From Desulfobulbaceae bacterium (lineage in GTDB: Bacteria; Desulfobacterota; Desulfobulbia; Desulfobulbales; Desulfocapsaceae), in contig QKIH01000044.1 of assembly GCA_003249645.1 (NCBI GenBank), positions 1-64,000 of the forward strand: a DNA stretch of 64,000 nucleotides. The letters are read 5' to 3'. The notes under the pieces were generated by a model. That model worked only from the letters and a program-made list of their open reading frames with translations, was not told the origin of the DNA and searched no databases. Each line of letters opens with the position of its first letter. Positions within the stretch are counted from its first letter, which is position 1. Both the position numbers and the translations under genes were made by a program. Positions 9,751-19,897 of the stretch are shown piece by piece.

Positions 9751-10693
9751 TATCTTCTATCCTGCCGTTCTTTCTCTGCAGACGCACGCCCTGCCCCTCT
9801 TGTATCTCCCCTATTCGATAGAGTGAAAAACCTTCTTTTCGCAGGCCATGCAGTGATGTTTCTTTGTCAGCAGGAACTGTGAAAACCAGCTGATATTCTT
9901 CTCCGCCTTTCAGCTGTATGGCTGTCGGATCGAGTTGGAGTGCATTGCAATATTCTGAAAAGTTCTCTTCCATGGGCAGCAGGTTTTCATCGAGAATCGC
10001 CCCTACTCCGCTTTCATGACAGATATGCGCGAGATCGGTTGCTATGCCGTCAGAAAGATCCTGCATTGCAGAAACTAACTTTCCTTCTGCCAATCTCCTG
10101 CCAAGTTTCACCTGTGGAGATGGATCAAGATGGGCAAGATGAAAAAGTGTAAGCTCCTCCACTGACATGCCGGCCTGAAAAAGCTTCAAGCCAAGAGCAG
10201 CCGAGCCAAGACAACCGCTTACAAAGACAATATCCCCGGCTAATGCACCGGATCGTTTAACGGGAGAGACTCCGGCACTGGTTCCTACTACGGTAACTGA
10301 AAAAGAAAGCTCGTTTCCGCTAACAGTATCTCCTCCAATGACTGCGCAGCCGTATTCACTGCACATATCGCCAATACCGCCGAGAAATTGCTCAAGCCAT
10401 TCATCCTTTACTGCAGGCGGAAAGCAAAAAGTGAGCAAGATAAATTTCGGAATACCTCCCATCGCTGCAATATCACTGATGTTCGCTGCAATGGATTTGC
10501 GTCCTAAACGATAAGGGTCATGCCAGTTGAGGTTGAAATGCACATTGTCTACCAGCATATCGGTGGTAATCATCCAGGGATTGGAAGCGGTGTTGCCGAA
10601 TAGAGCACAATCATCGCCAATCCCGGCAAAGAGCATTGAATCCACACGATGATACCGCTCGCGGATTTTTCTTATAAGCTCTCTTTCAGCCAC
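9722..10693 (-). CDS. thiL: Thiamine-monophosphate kinase
   Basis: GIGDDCALF, MITTDMLVDNVHF, GRKSIAANISDIAAMGG, GGDTV motifs. Confidence 0.93.
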   Translation of the reverse strand: MAERELIRKIRERYHRVDSMLFAGIGDDCALFGNTASNPWMITTDMLVDNVHFNLNWHDPYRLGRKSIAANISDIAAMGGIPKFILLTFCFPPAVKDEWLEQFLGGIGDMCSEYGCAVIGGDTVSGNELSFSVTVVGTSAGVSPVKRSGALAGDIVFVSGCLGSAALGLKLFQAGMSVEELTLFHLAHLDPSPQVKLGRRLAEGKLVSAMQDLSDGIATDLAHICHESGVGAILDENLLPMEENFSEYCNALQLDPTAIQLKGGEEYQLVFTVPADKETSLHGLRKEGFSLYRIGEIQEGQGVRLQRKNGRIEDISYQGYEHT

Positions 10694-10697
10694 GTTT

Positions 10698-11066
10698 TTA
10701 TTTTATCCTTTTCAGAAAGCCTTTTTTCTTATCCGTCGCCTGCTCTTCTTCAATGCCGAGATCGGGCTTTTTCACATCGACCTTTACAGCCTTCACGAAA
10801 CGTTTTTTTCCTCCCATGGTGAAGATCTCCATTCCGGTCATCTGTTCAGTTCTCAACGTCCAGGTAGTCTGCTGCAAGGGAATAGTGAGAAAAGCCAGAC
10901 CAACATGCCACCACTCATCTTTTCTGGAATCGTCACGCACTATACCTGTTACCTGGGCGTATATGCCGTTCTGGGATTCTTCCAGAAGAATTAAGACTAT
11001 ATCTCCAACATCTAGTGTTTCTTTGAACTCCATGATCTGCGAGAGTTCTTTTACCAACGATTCCAT
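10698..11066 (-). CDS. Hypothetical protein
   Basis: Intact ORF in tight array between thiL and the next gene; no confident motif. Confidence 0.6.
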   Translation of the reverse strand: MESLVKELSQIMEFKETLDVGDIVLILLEESQNGIYAQVTGIVRDDSRKDEWWHVGLAFLTIPLQQTTWTLRTEQMTGMEIFTMGGKKRFVKAVKVDVKKPDLGIEEEQATDKKKGFLKRIK

Positions 11067-12787
11067 TACTCTTTTCCTTCTTCCAATCGAATGACGGTAT
11101 CGACCGTCATGGTGTTATCAATTCTGCCAACTCTGTACCCAATGGCCTTGTACATGCTTAATCCGTCCAGTACCGGGTGAATAAGCCTGTCGATGACAAT
11201 TTTTGACTTCATCGCAGCTTCTCTGTCCTGGATCGCCAAAACCGTCCCTCCCCAGCTTACCACTTCTTTCATAATCTTAAAAAAGCTTTGCAGCTGTACA
11301 TAACAAAGAATATTGTTTTCGTCATGAAAGCCTTTTGTTACCTGAGCAAAACCATTTTCTTTAGAAAATGAAACAGGTTTATCGAGATGATCGATGATGT
11401 CTTCTAAAAATGGTTTGCTGCTTGCCAGAACAAAGTAATCACCATGTATCGTATAGCCAAGTTGCATGCTGTTTTGTGAATATTCACCCCAGAGGGTCAA
11501 GGTGTCTTCTCCATGTTTCTCCTGGTGAGTAACGACATTATTGTCTTTAATCACCTTTTCCATCATCTTTTCAAATTTTGGTCTGTCATTGATACGGATA
11601 TACATGCCGAAATCAGGTACCGGCAAGAAAAACGGCACTTCGCTGTCTCTTAGCAGGAAGGTTGGCCTGTGATCAAACAGTGAAAAGAAATCATCAAGCT
11701 CCAGACCAGTATTCTTTTGTATTTCATTTTGTAAATTCTGAATCTGTTCATCGGTGAAATTTCTGTCATGAACAGCGAATTTGTAGAGGTCTTTCAGGAG
11801 AAAGGTATTGGTCCAGTAATAAATAAGAAGATCTTCAGGAACCATCTGGACCATCGGATTTTCTTCAGGCGGAACGAGTACGATGTTTTTCATACTGCTG
11901 TCCATTTTATCAGGCCTGAACACAATTGAAGAATGGGTTTGCATCGAACCGTCTTTGACAGGATAGACCGCAGAAGAAAGATGTGAATAATTATCGAGAA
12001 GTTCAAGTTCCTTGGAAATGGCGTCTAAATCTTCCGGGCTGTATGCCTTTATATAGGCAAGAATAGTTTCTTTCAGCGGCCCTGCCTGAAAGAATGCAAA
12101 CTGCAGAGCATTTTTGTGCTTTTCCTGGGCCTTTTTAAATGCCTTGTTAGCTTTTAAATCGGCGGATTGGTTTTTATGACGATCTATTGCCGACTTTATT
12201 ACAGTGTCTGAAAATGAAAAAAGAACCCTGTTTGCAACAACAGCCGCGTAGAGTGTAAATTGATCATCGAGCTTATAATAAAGGATCTTTTCCTCCAGAT
12301 ATCGCAGTTCACCATTATTATCGCTTTTTGGAATCAACTTCGCCAGAGCAGCAAGAGCTATTGCCGACTTTTTCGGCTTTGCAATAACTAGTAGAGATTC
12401 CTTGAGGTTATCTAATCTGCTTACCTCTTGATATATTTTTGTGTTTGGAAGAAGAGCGACAATAAAATGTTCTCCAAAGATTTCATGTACCAGTGGATTA
12501 TTAACTGTTTCCTGTATATCCTCAATAACCTGTTCAACGTGCCGTCTCGATTCTTCAGGCAACTGCAGGTCATTGATAATACCTCTATAATCAATAGCTT
12601 TGATTGTATTGCCAAGTTTTGAACTGTCATATTTTTTATACATTTTAGTCAGGTTATCCTGACGAATATAACCGATAACATTTTGCGGCAGCAGATCAAC
12701 AGCAGTAATTTCCTCATCATCACTTATTATGAAATAGATAGAAACACAGGCAAGCAACAGAACAATAATCAAGATTAGTTTTTTCAT
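11066..12787 (-). CDS. Hypothetical exported/membrane-anchored protein (DUF3352-like)
   Basis: N-terminal TM MKKLILIIVLLLACVSIYFII; large soluble domain; position in tight array. Confidence 0.6.
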   Translation of the reverse strand: MKKLILIIVLLLACVSIYFIISDDEEITAVDLLPQNVIGYIRQDNLTKMYKKYDSSKLGNTIKAIDYRGIINDLQLPEESRRHVEQVIEDIQETVNNPLVHEIFGEHFIVALLPNTKIYQEVSRLDNLKESLLVIAKPKKSAIALAALAKLIPKSDNNGELRYLEEKILYYKLDDQFTLYAAVVANRVLFSFSDTVIKSAIDRHKNQSADLKANKAFKKAQEKHKNALQFAFFQAGPLKETILAYIKAYSPEDLDAISKELELLDNYSHLSSAVYPVKDGSMQTHSSIVFRPDKMDSSMKNIVLVPPEENPMVQMVPEDLLIYYWTNTFLLKDLYKFAVHDRNFTDEQIQNLQNEIQKNTGLELDDFFSLFDHRPTFLLRDSEVPFFLPVPDFGMYIRINDRPKFEKMMEKVIKDNNVVTHQEKHGEDTLTLWGEYSQNSMQLGYTIHGDYFVLASSKPFLEDIIDHLDKPVSFSKENGFAQVTKGFHDENNILCYVQLQSFFKIMKEVVSWGGTVLAIQDREAAMKSKIVIDRLIHPVLDGLSMYKAIGYRVGRIDNTMTVDTVIRLEEGKE

Positions 12788-12806
12788 ATTCTATTAATAG
12801 TTTAAT

Positions 12807-14336
12807 TTATTGAAGAAAACTCATTCTACGGTATTGAATGGCCTCTGCAACGTGTGAAGTGCCTATTTCCGCAGTACCGCTCAAATCTGCCACTGTACGG
12901 GCTATTTTTAAAATTCTGTGATACCCCCTTGCTGACAGGCCAAGCTTGTCCATGCTTTTTTCAATCAATTTCTCAGAACTTTTATCAAGAGTACAATGCT
13001 CCTCTATCTCACTGCTGCCCATTTGCGCATTACAGGTTATACTTGCGGAGGATTCAAAGCGTTTCTGCTGTATTTTTCTACACCTGTTTACACGTGAACG
13101 TATTTCTGCACTTTTTTCAATAGCATCATCTTGCTGGAGTTCATTGAATTTGAGTGCGGGGACATCAAGAGAAATGTCAATCCTGTCCAGAAGAGGACCG
13201 GACATTTTGGAGTGATACCGTTGAATTTGGGCAGGAGTGCAGCTGCATCGATTATGGGTGTCACCGTAGTAGCCGCATGGGCAAGGGTTAAGGGAACAAA
13301 CGAGCATAAAATTGGCCGGATAGGTTACGGACATATTGGCTCTGGATACAGTGACAGCTCCCTCTTCCAGAGGTTGTCGAAGGGTTTCCAAAACATGTTT
13401 ACTGAACTCCGGCAATTCATCGAGAAAAAGAACGCCATGGTGAGCAAGAGAAATTTCACCTGGTTTTGGATATGTTCCCCCACCGATAAGTCCGGCATCA
13501 GAAATTGTATGATGAGGAGCACGAAAAGGCCTGACTGTAAGCAGACCTTTTGTTTCATAAAGGGGTTGTGCAACAGAGTAAATTTTAGTTATTTCTAGAG
13601 ATTCGTTAAATTCAAGATCTGGTAAAATTGTTGGCAGGCGTTGCGCTAGCATGGTCTTGCCGGAACCAGGCGGACCGGAAAACAACAGATTATGCCCACC
13701 GGCTGCAGCAACTTCAAGAGCTCTTTTTGCATGTTTTTGCCCTTTCACGTCGGCATAATCAATTTCGAAGCGAACATTTCCAGAATCACTTCTCGTTTTC
13801 TGATACGTTGCAGACTCCAGCAGCGCGGTACCATTGCAAAACTCAACCGCTTCGCTCAAATGGTTTACGCCGATAATTTTTATATCTTTTACTACAGCCG
13901 CTTCATTGCTATTGGCTGCAGGCACTATAGCCGTATCCAGGCCTCTTTCCTGTGCGGCAATGACCATGGGTAGAATACCTCGCACAGGTTTTACTCCCCC
14001 GTCCAGCGAAAGCTCACCGATGATGCAATATTTGTTTAGCTCAACATTTTTTATCGTTTCTGCTGCAAGCAGCAATGCTATCGCTATAGGCAGATCAAAA
14101 CCTGCTCCTTCTTTCTTGTGATCGGCCGGAGCGAGATTAACGGTGATCCGTTTATTGGGAAAACTGTAGCCGCTGTTCATTAAGGCAGCTTTTACCCGAT
14201 CCCGGCTTTCCCGTATTGCGTTGTCGGGCAAACCGACAATGGAAAACATTGGAAGGCCATTTGAGATATCAACCTCTACATCCACCGGGAAACCGTCTAT
14301 TCCTCTTACTGAACAGCTGAAAACCTTTGAGAGCAT
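12807..14336 (-). CDS. YifB/ComM family Mg chelatase-like AAA+ ATPase
   Basis: FSIVGLPDNAIRESRDRVKAAL, NLAPAD, FSGPPGSGKTMLAQRLP, PFRAPHHTIS, LFLDELPEF motifs. Confidence 0.95.
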   Translation of the reverse strand: MLSKVFSCSVRGIDGFPVDVEVDISNGLPMFSIVGLPDNAIRESRDRVKAALMNSGYSFPNKRITVNLAPADHKKEGAGFDLPIAIALLLAAETIKNVELNKYCIIGELSLDGGVKPVRGILPMVIAAQERGLDTAIVPAANSNEAAVVKDIKIIGVNHLSEAVEFCNGTALLESATYQKTRSDSGNVRFEIDYADVKGQKHAKRALEVAAAGGHNLLFSGPPGSGKTMLAQRLPTILPDLEFNESLEITKIYSVAQPLYETKGLLTVRPFRAPHHTISDAGLIGGGTYPKPGEISLAHHGVLFLDELPEFSKHVLETLRQPLEEGAVTVSRANMSVTYPANFMLVCSLNPCPCGYYGDTHNRCSCTPAQIQRYHSKMSGPLLDRIDISLDVPALKFNELQQDDAIEKSAEIRSRVNRCRKIQQKRFESSASITCNAQMGSSEIEEHCTLDKSSEKLIEKSMDKLGLSARGYHRILKIARTVADLSGTAEIGTSHVAEAIQYRRMSFLQ

Positions 14337-15107
14337 TTATCGTTCCTTTTGCTGATAGAGCTTCTGCATTTCTATGCTGTATGGACCATTTTGGTGTTGA
14401 TATACAAAAAAAGGAGGCAGAACAACGCACTCACTTCCCCCGTTTTTCGTTGCCTCGACAAGAACCAGACTTGCACTGCATGCCTGAGGATAACTGTAAA
14501 TCAGCTGCATTTTCTTTATTTCAAGATTGTCCGCTGAAAGTATGCTGAACAATTCAGTAATGCGTTTTGCCGGATAACATAGGGTTATGGTACCCTTATT
14601 AATCAAAACCTTTTTAGCAGCCGCGGCGATGTCTTTCAAATCGGCATAAATCTGGTGTCTAGCCCCGTAGGCTTCCTGATTTATGTTTGTGCGACCGGTT
14701 CCGGTGCTGAAATATGGCGGATTGCAGTATATATGATCAGTACTTTCAGGTTTTAGATATTGAAGAATATTTTTTAAATCGCCTGATATCGGATAAATCA
14801 GGTCATCAAAACGATTTTGAATAACATTATGCTGCAGCAGATTAAACAGGGAGGATTGAATTTCGACAGCGTAAATTTTCTCTATAAGGCCATTATATCT
14901 ATACGCTAAAATCAGGCTTATCACACCGCAACCGGCTCCGAGATCAAGCAGGCGGCTCTTGCTTTTTGGTAATGTAAAATGCGCAATAAGTACCGGATCG
15001 ATGGAAAACCTGTATCCATCCAGATGCTGCCGACAGACCAGGTCCTGATCAAACAGGGTGTCTTCTGTTACTTGCAGTTTCGTTAAATCAGTCATACCTA
15101 TTCCCAT
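14337..15107 (-). CDS. tRNA1(Val) (adenine-N6)-methyltransferase-like (TrmN6/YfiC) protein
   Basis: LLDLGAGCGVISLILAYR SAM motif, YCNPPYF catalytic NPPY. Confidence 0.82.
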   Translation of the reverse strand: MGIGMTDLTKLQVTEDTLFDQDLVCRQHLDGYRFSIDPVLIAHFTLPKSKSRLLDLGAGCGVISLILAYRYNGLIEKIYAVEIQSSLFNLLQHNVIQNRFDDLIYPISGDLKNILQYLKPESTDHIYCNPPYFSTGTGRTNINQEAYGARHQIYADLKDIAAAAKKVLINKGTITLCYPAKRITELFSILSADNLEIKKMQLIYSYPQACSASLVLVEATKNGGSECVVLPPFFVYQHQNGPYSIEMQKLYQQKER

Positions 15108-15260
15108 AACGGGGAGTTAAGTGCCCCCTATTATTCGTGTATTTATTTTACTCATCAGGGTATAGTTTTGCGGAACCGTAAAGTGTCAACTGAAACATTT
15201 TTTTTCGTAACACATCGAAAAAACAATTTATAATAATAAGATATATCATCGGAGGTTACA

Positions 15261-15641
15261 ATGTTTGATATTTTCATAGATACCCATTTTGCAGGAGGAC
15301 ATCATCTTCGTGATTATCCCGGCGATTGCGAAACCCCGCATGGTCACAATTGGAAGGTACAGGTAACTGTCAGGGCAACGGAACTTGATCATCTTGGGAT
15401 GGGTGTTGATTTTACTGTTGTAAAAAAAGCCGTCAAAGAAACGCTTAAAAAAATAGACCATAAAAATCTTAACGAGCTGCCGATGTTTCAAAAAGTGAAT
15501 CCATCATCAGAAAATATTGCGATTTTTATTTATGACGATCTTAAAGATGCGCTCAACCATGAAAGATACAGCCTGTATTCAGTTACGGTAAGGGAAACTG
15601 ATTTTCAGGGTTTAACCTATTACGGACCTTCTAAAAGCTGA
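15261..15641 (+). CDS. queD: 6-carboxytetrahydropterin synthase / PTPS family
   Basis: FAGGHHLRDYPGDCETPHGHNWKV (Zn ligands and catalytic Cys), GMGVDFTVVKK, HKNLNEL, PSSENIA motifs. Confidence 0.9.
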   Translation: MFDIFIDTHFAGGHHLRDYPGDCETPHGHNWKVQVTVRATELDHLGMGVDFTVVKKAVKETLKKIDHKNLNELPMFQKVNPSSENIAIFIYDDLKDALNHERYSLYSVTVRETDFQGLTYYGPSKS

Positions 15642-15642
15642 A

Positions 15643-16536
15643 ATGTCTTCATCCGGCAACTCAACCATGACTACTCCGACCTTTTTCCTCGGCGTTGACG
15701 GAGGCGGCACCAAATGTCGGGTAAGGCTTTGCGATAATCGAGGAACGATCCTAGGCGAAGGACACTCGGGCCCTGCCAATATCACCCTGGGCCTAGAAGA
15801 AAGTTTTGCCAGCATTCTTTCGGCCACGAAGGTCCTGCTCGAAAAAAGCAATTTAGATGTTTCAATTCTGCAAAACACAAGAGCAGGACTTGGTCTTGCG
15901 GGAGTAGTTCAGCAAAGCGACATTGATGAAATCTGTTCGTTCCCTCACCCCTTTCATTCAGTTTGTGCAGATTCTGATGCCGCCACTGCCTGCATTGGTG
16001 CTCACGATGGAGAAGACGGCGGGATAGTTATACTTGGTACAGGCAGTCATGCTTTAGCTTTTCATCAGGGTGGCAAGATATCCATCGGCGGTTGGGGATT
16101 CACAATTTCAGATCATGGGAGCGGTGCCCAGCTTGGCCTCAAGGCAATTCGTCTGGCTCTGCTTGCCCATGAAACGCAACATGCACAATCACCTTTTATT
16201 CATGAAATTCTTTCTTATTTTGATTTTTCATCTTTAAAAATATTTCACTGGAGCAAAACAGCAAACCCGGCAGATTACGGCAGGTTCGCAAAAATTGTTG
16301 CTGATTTTGCCAAGGAAAATGACCAATCTGCTATTTCCCTCCTCCGCCAGTCGGCTCAAGAGGCTGAAATTCTCATTAAAGGCCTCATTGATTTACATGT
16401 CAGCCGTATCGCACTTTACGGGGGAATGGTTTCGGTTATCAGCCCATTCATACATGATGATTTTGGGACATATCTTGTTCAGCCTCAGCAAGATGCCATC
16501 TCAGGAGCTGTTATCATGGCTATGAATAATTATTGA
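15643..16536 (+). CDS. BadF/BadG-type ATPase, probable N-acetylglucosamine kinase
   Basis: FFLGVDGGGTKCRVRL, GIVILGTGSHA, GGWGFTISDHGSGAQLG; next to nagA. Confidence 0.85.
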   Translation: MSSSGNSTMTTPTFFLGVDGGGTKCRVRLCDNRGTILGEGHSGPANITLGLEESFASILSATKVLLEKSNLDVSILQNTRAGLGLAGVVQQSDIDEICSFPHPFHSVCADSDAATACIGAHDGEDGGIVILGTGSHALAFHQGGKISIGGWGFTISDHGSGAQLGLKAIRLALLAHETQHAQSPFIHEILSYFDFSSLKIFHWSKTANPADYGRFAKIVADFAKENDQSAISLLRQSAQEAEILIKGLIDLHVSRIALYGGMVSVISPFIHDDFGTYLVQPQQDAISGAVIMAMNNY

Positions 16537-16571
16537 CGGTATACGTAAGAATCGAATCGGGACTATCTTGT

Positions 16572-17708
16572 ATGAGTACTACTTGTTTTATAAACGGCAC
16601 CATTTTTACCGGTCACGAACTTGTCAGAGACAAATCGCTTTTAGTTGAAGATGGAATTATCCAAAACATTACTGCCGCTGACAAACTGCCGACAGATGTT
16701 CAAATATATGATCTCGGCGGCGGTATTCTGGCACCCGGCTTTATTGATATACAGGTCAACGGCGGCTGCGGGCTGCTTTTTAATGATTCCCCTTCTCTTG
16801 AAACTATTGAAGAACTGATACGATGCCACCGGATTAACGGCACGACTATGCTGTTCCCTACTCTTATCAGTACCGACTATGTCAAGATGGTTTCAGCATA
16901 TGAGACAGTTGAACTCGCATTAAACAATAATATGGCAGGTCTTGGCGGCCTTCATTTTGAGGGGCCGTATCTGAATAAAAGCAAAAAAGGCATTCATGAC
17001 GGCAACAAGATAAAGGACATCTCGCCTAATGAATTAGATACCTTTATATCCGGATTTTCCGGCGGCAAACTGATTATGACACTTGCACCGGAAAAGGTCT
17101 CCTCTCAATTTCTTGAGAAGATGACAGCTGCTGGGATACTGCTGTTGGCCGGTCACTCTGATGTCAATTTAGAACAGGCGTTACAAGCTTTTAACTCAGG
17201 AATTACTGGTGTCACCCATCTCTATAATGCAATGAGCCAGTTCGGCAGTCGGGAGCCGGGGCTGGTTGGCGCTGCTCTTCTGTCAAAAGATTGCTGGTGT
17301 ACCATTATCGTTGACGGTTACCATGTACATCCTGCGACGTTGAAGGTCTCCATTGCTGCCAAAGGTGCTGAAAAGTTTATTCTTGTGACCGACGGAATGC
17401 CGTCATCGGGTTCCAAACTAACGGAGTATTATCTGGGAAAAACGAAGATAGACGTTATCAATGGCCGCTGCTCATCAAGTGACGGCACCTTGGCCGGGTC
17501 TAATCTCACCATGATCGATGCGGTAAAAAACTGCGTCAACTTGCTTCATCAGCCACTGGAGACAGCTCTGGCAATGGCTTCTCTGCATCCAGCACAGTTT
17601 TTGGGTATTGCTCATCAATATGGCAAAATCGAGGCAGGTTTTTTTGCAGATTTAGTACAGCTTGATCAAAATCTTAACGTTTTGAATACCTGGATAAAAG
17701 GCAGTTAA
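16572..17708 (+). CDS. nagA: N-acetylglucosamine-6-phosphate deacetylase
   Basis: GGILAPGFIDIQVNGGCG, LHFEGPYLN, AGHSDVN, GVTHLYNAMSQ, VTDGMPSSG motifs. Confidence 0.93.
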   Translation: MSTTCFINGTIFTGHELVRDKSLLVEDGIIQNITAADKLPTDVQIYDLGGGILAPGFIDIQVNGGCGLLFNDSPSLETIEELIRCHRINGTTMLFPTLISTDYVKMVSAYETVELALNNNMAGLGGLHFEGPYLNKSKKGIHDGNKIKDISPNELDTFISGFSGGKLIMTLAPEKVSSQFLEKMTAAGILLLAGHSDVNLEQALQAFNSGITGVTHLYNAMSQFGSREPGLVGAALLSKDCWCTIIVDGYHVHPATLKVSIAAKGAEKFILVTDGMPSSGSKLTEYYLGKTKIDVINGRCSSSDGTLAGSNLTMIDAVKNCVNLLHQPLETALAMASLHPAQFLGIAHQYGKIEAGFFADLVQLDQNLNVLNTWIKGS

Positions 17709-17740
17709 TCGAAACCTGTAGACAGATTTTTACTGCAGGA

Positions 17741-18892
17741 CTATTGAAGCAGTTCAAAGGCGAGATCAGCCGCCTTTTGAGAAGCACCTTTTTCTCCGAG
17801 ATGCGTTCTGACATTTTTCAGCCCGGTAAGCTGTAAAGCCATCTGCTTTTTGACAGTGAGTATCTTGATAATCTCTTTTGCTATGTTCGCATCTGTCACC
17901 TGATCCTGTAGAAGCTCAAGGACAAAGGGATTGTCTGCTATCAGGTTAACCAGTGAAAAATATTTTACCTTGATGCGAAAAACATGCCTGCCGAGAAAAT
18001 AGGTGAGCGGTGAGGTTCGATAGCTGACAACCATGGGCACATTAAGCAGTGCAAGTTCAAGCGTTACTGTGCCGGATGCTGCTATCGCTGCATCACATGC
18101 CGCCATAGCCTCATAACGATCTTCTGTAATGGTTATTATTTCAAGGCCTGAACAGGTCAATTCCTGCAAACCGCACTCATTGAGCAGCTCCATTGACACC
18201 GTTGGAGCCTTGGGCAGAATGAAAACTGGCGGTTCAGGCAGTTCCCCGGCAATTTTTTTAGCAGATTCAAGAAAAACAGGAAGCAGCGAGGTGATTTCAC
18301 GATACCTGCTGCCAGGAATGAGAGCAATAAGCCTGCGGTTCGGATCTATTGAATGGCGATGACAAAATTCCTCTCTTCCGTACTGAATGGATACTTCATC
18401 AAGCAGGGGGTGTCCGACATACCGTGCTTTCACACCATGTCTGGTGAAAAACTCTTCCTCAAAAGGAAGAATAACACCAATCCTATCTACCCGTTCTTTT
18501 ATTGTCTTGACTCTTCCAGTACGCCAAGCCCACACTTGAGGGCTGATATAATAGAAAACAGGGATTCCAAGCTTTTTCGCACAAGCAGCCAGCATCAAGT
18601 TGAAATCAGGAAAATCAATAATGATTAACAGATCAGGATGTTGCTGACGCAAAAAGGTTTTCAGGATTTTCTGAGCGCTGAGAATATCAGGTAAATGAGA
18701 AAGAATTTCTGCAATGCCGACAACAGAAACTTTTTGCGCTTCAAAAAGAATCTCTACACCGGCTGCAGATAGTTGCTGTCCGCCCATACCATGAAATGCA
18801 ACAGTTTCGTCTTGCTGATGGATTGCTCTAACGAGATTTGCACCATGGATATCCCCGGAGGCTTCTCCGGAAACTATCAGAACCTTTTTCAT
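17741..18892 (-). CDS. lpxB: Lipid-A-disaccharide synthase
   Basis: VSGEASGDIHGANLV, GMGGQQL, IDFPDFNLMLA, YYISPQVWAWR, YVGHPLLDE, LIPGSRYREI motifs. Confidence 0.95.
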   Translation of the reverse strand: MKKVLIVSGEASGDIHGANLVRAIHQQDETVAFHGMGGQQLSAAGVEILFEAQKVSVVGIAEILSHLPDILSAQKILKTFLRQQHPDLLIIIDFPDFNLMLAACAKKLGIPVFYYISPQVWAWRTGRVKTIKERVDRIGVILPFEEEFFTRHGVKARYVGHPLLDEVSIQYGREEFCHRHSIDPNRRLIALIPGSRYREITSLLPVFLESAKKIAGELPEPPVFILPKAPTVSMELLNECGLQELTCSGLEIITITEDRYEAMAACDAAIAASGTVTLELALLNVPMVVSYRTSPLTYFLGRHVFRIKVKYFSLVNLIADNPFVLELLQDQVTDANIAKEIIKILTVKKQMALQLTGLKNVRTHLGEKGASQKAADLAFELLQ

Positions 18893-19890
18893 TGCTTATT
18901 TATGCTCGAAAAATCCAGATCTTTAAAAACTGATTGTTCACGATGCTGTTTGATCTGCTCTATAACCTTAAGGGCAACATCAAGGGCCTGACGTCCTTCA
19001 TGCCCTGAGACTATTGGACGGCTCCGTTTTTTCACATTTTCAATAAAATGCTCTGCTTCACTTTTGAGGGCATCGGCACTTTCAAAAGACTTTGAAACGA
19101 TATGCTGCTTCGGCATGCCGGAATCCTGCATCTGGTCAGTCAGCTGAATTGAGACGACCTTTCGGTTGGCAAAGTCTACATCGATGTAAGACCCCGGTTG
19201 AAAGATTTTCATCTTTCTGACATTGGTCAGTGAAATTCTGCTCACTGTAACATTAGCTGTCGCCCCGTTTTCAAACATCAACCGGGCATTTGCAATATCG
19301 GTGGTATTGGTTACAACCGGTGCACCAACAGTATGAATATGGATAAGAGGTGATTTTACGATATTAAGAATAATATCAATGTCATGGATCATAAGATCGA
19401 GAACAACATCAACGTCTGCTCCCCTGCCCCTGAATTTGGTGATCCTGTTGCTTTCGATAAAGATAGGGGTATTTAAGAACGGCTCCATCGCCTGAACAGC
19501 AGGATTGAAGCGTTCGAGATGTCCGATCTGTAAAACGAGTTTTTTCTCTTCAGCTTTCTGAATAAGTTCATCGGCTTCCTGCGTAGTCACCGTCATCGGT
19601 TTTTCAAGCAGCATATCCACATTATGTGCTATACAATCAAGCGCTACCCGATGATGATAGGTTGTCGGGACAACAATTGATGAAGCACTGATTAACGGAA
19701 GCAATTGTTTGTAGTCATCAAAGGCCTTACAACCGCATTCTTCTGCAACCCTGGCTGCCTGGTTCGGGTCAGAGTCCGCGACACCAACCAACTCAACACC
19801 TTCCATAGCAGCATATTTCTGGGCATGAAAACGGCCCAGATACCCTACCCCGATTACTCCGACTTTTATAGTATCCATGAAAATTGCCAA
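18889..19890 (-). CDS. Gfo/Idh/MocA family oxidoreductase (GnnA-like candidate)
   Basis: VGVIGVGYLGRFHAQKYA Rossmann, LLEKPMT, IGHLERFNPAV, LMIHDIDIIL; overlaps lpxB start. Confidence 0.85.
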   Translation of the reverse strand: MAIFMDTIKVGVIGVGYLGRFHAQKYAAMEGVELVGVADSDPNQAARVAEECGCKAFDDYKQLLPLISASSIVVPTTYHHRVALDCIAHNVDMLLEKPMTVTTQEADELIQKAEEKKLVLQIGHLERFNPAVQAMEPFLNTPIFIESNRITKFRGRGADVDVVLDLMIHDIDIILNIVKSPLIHIHTVGAPVVTNTTDIANARLMFENGATANVTVSRISLTNVRKMKIFQPGSYIDVDFANRKVVSIQLTDQMQDSGMPKQHIVSKSFESADALKSEAEHFIENVKKRSRPIVSGHEGRQALDVALKVIEQIKQHREQSVFKDLDFSSINKQ

Positions 19891-19897
19891 TGTTATT

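Noticed and set aside
13131-13598. 155-aa plus-strand ORF
   Set aside because: Antisense to yifB/comM, whose motifs are unambiguous.
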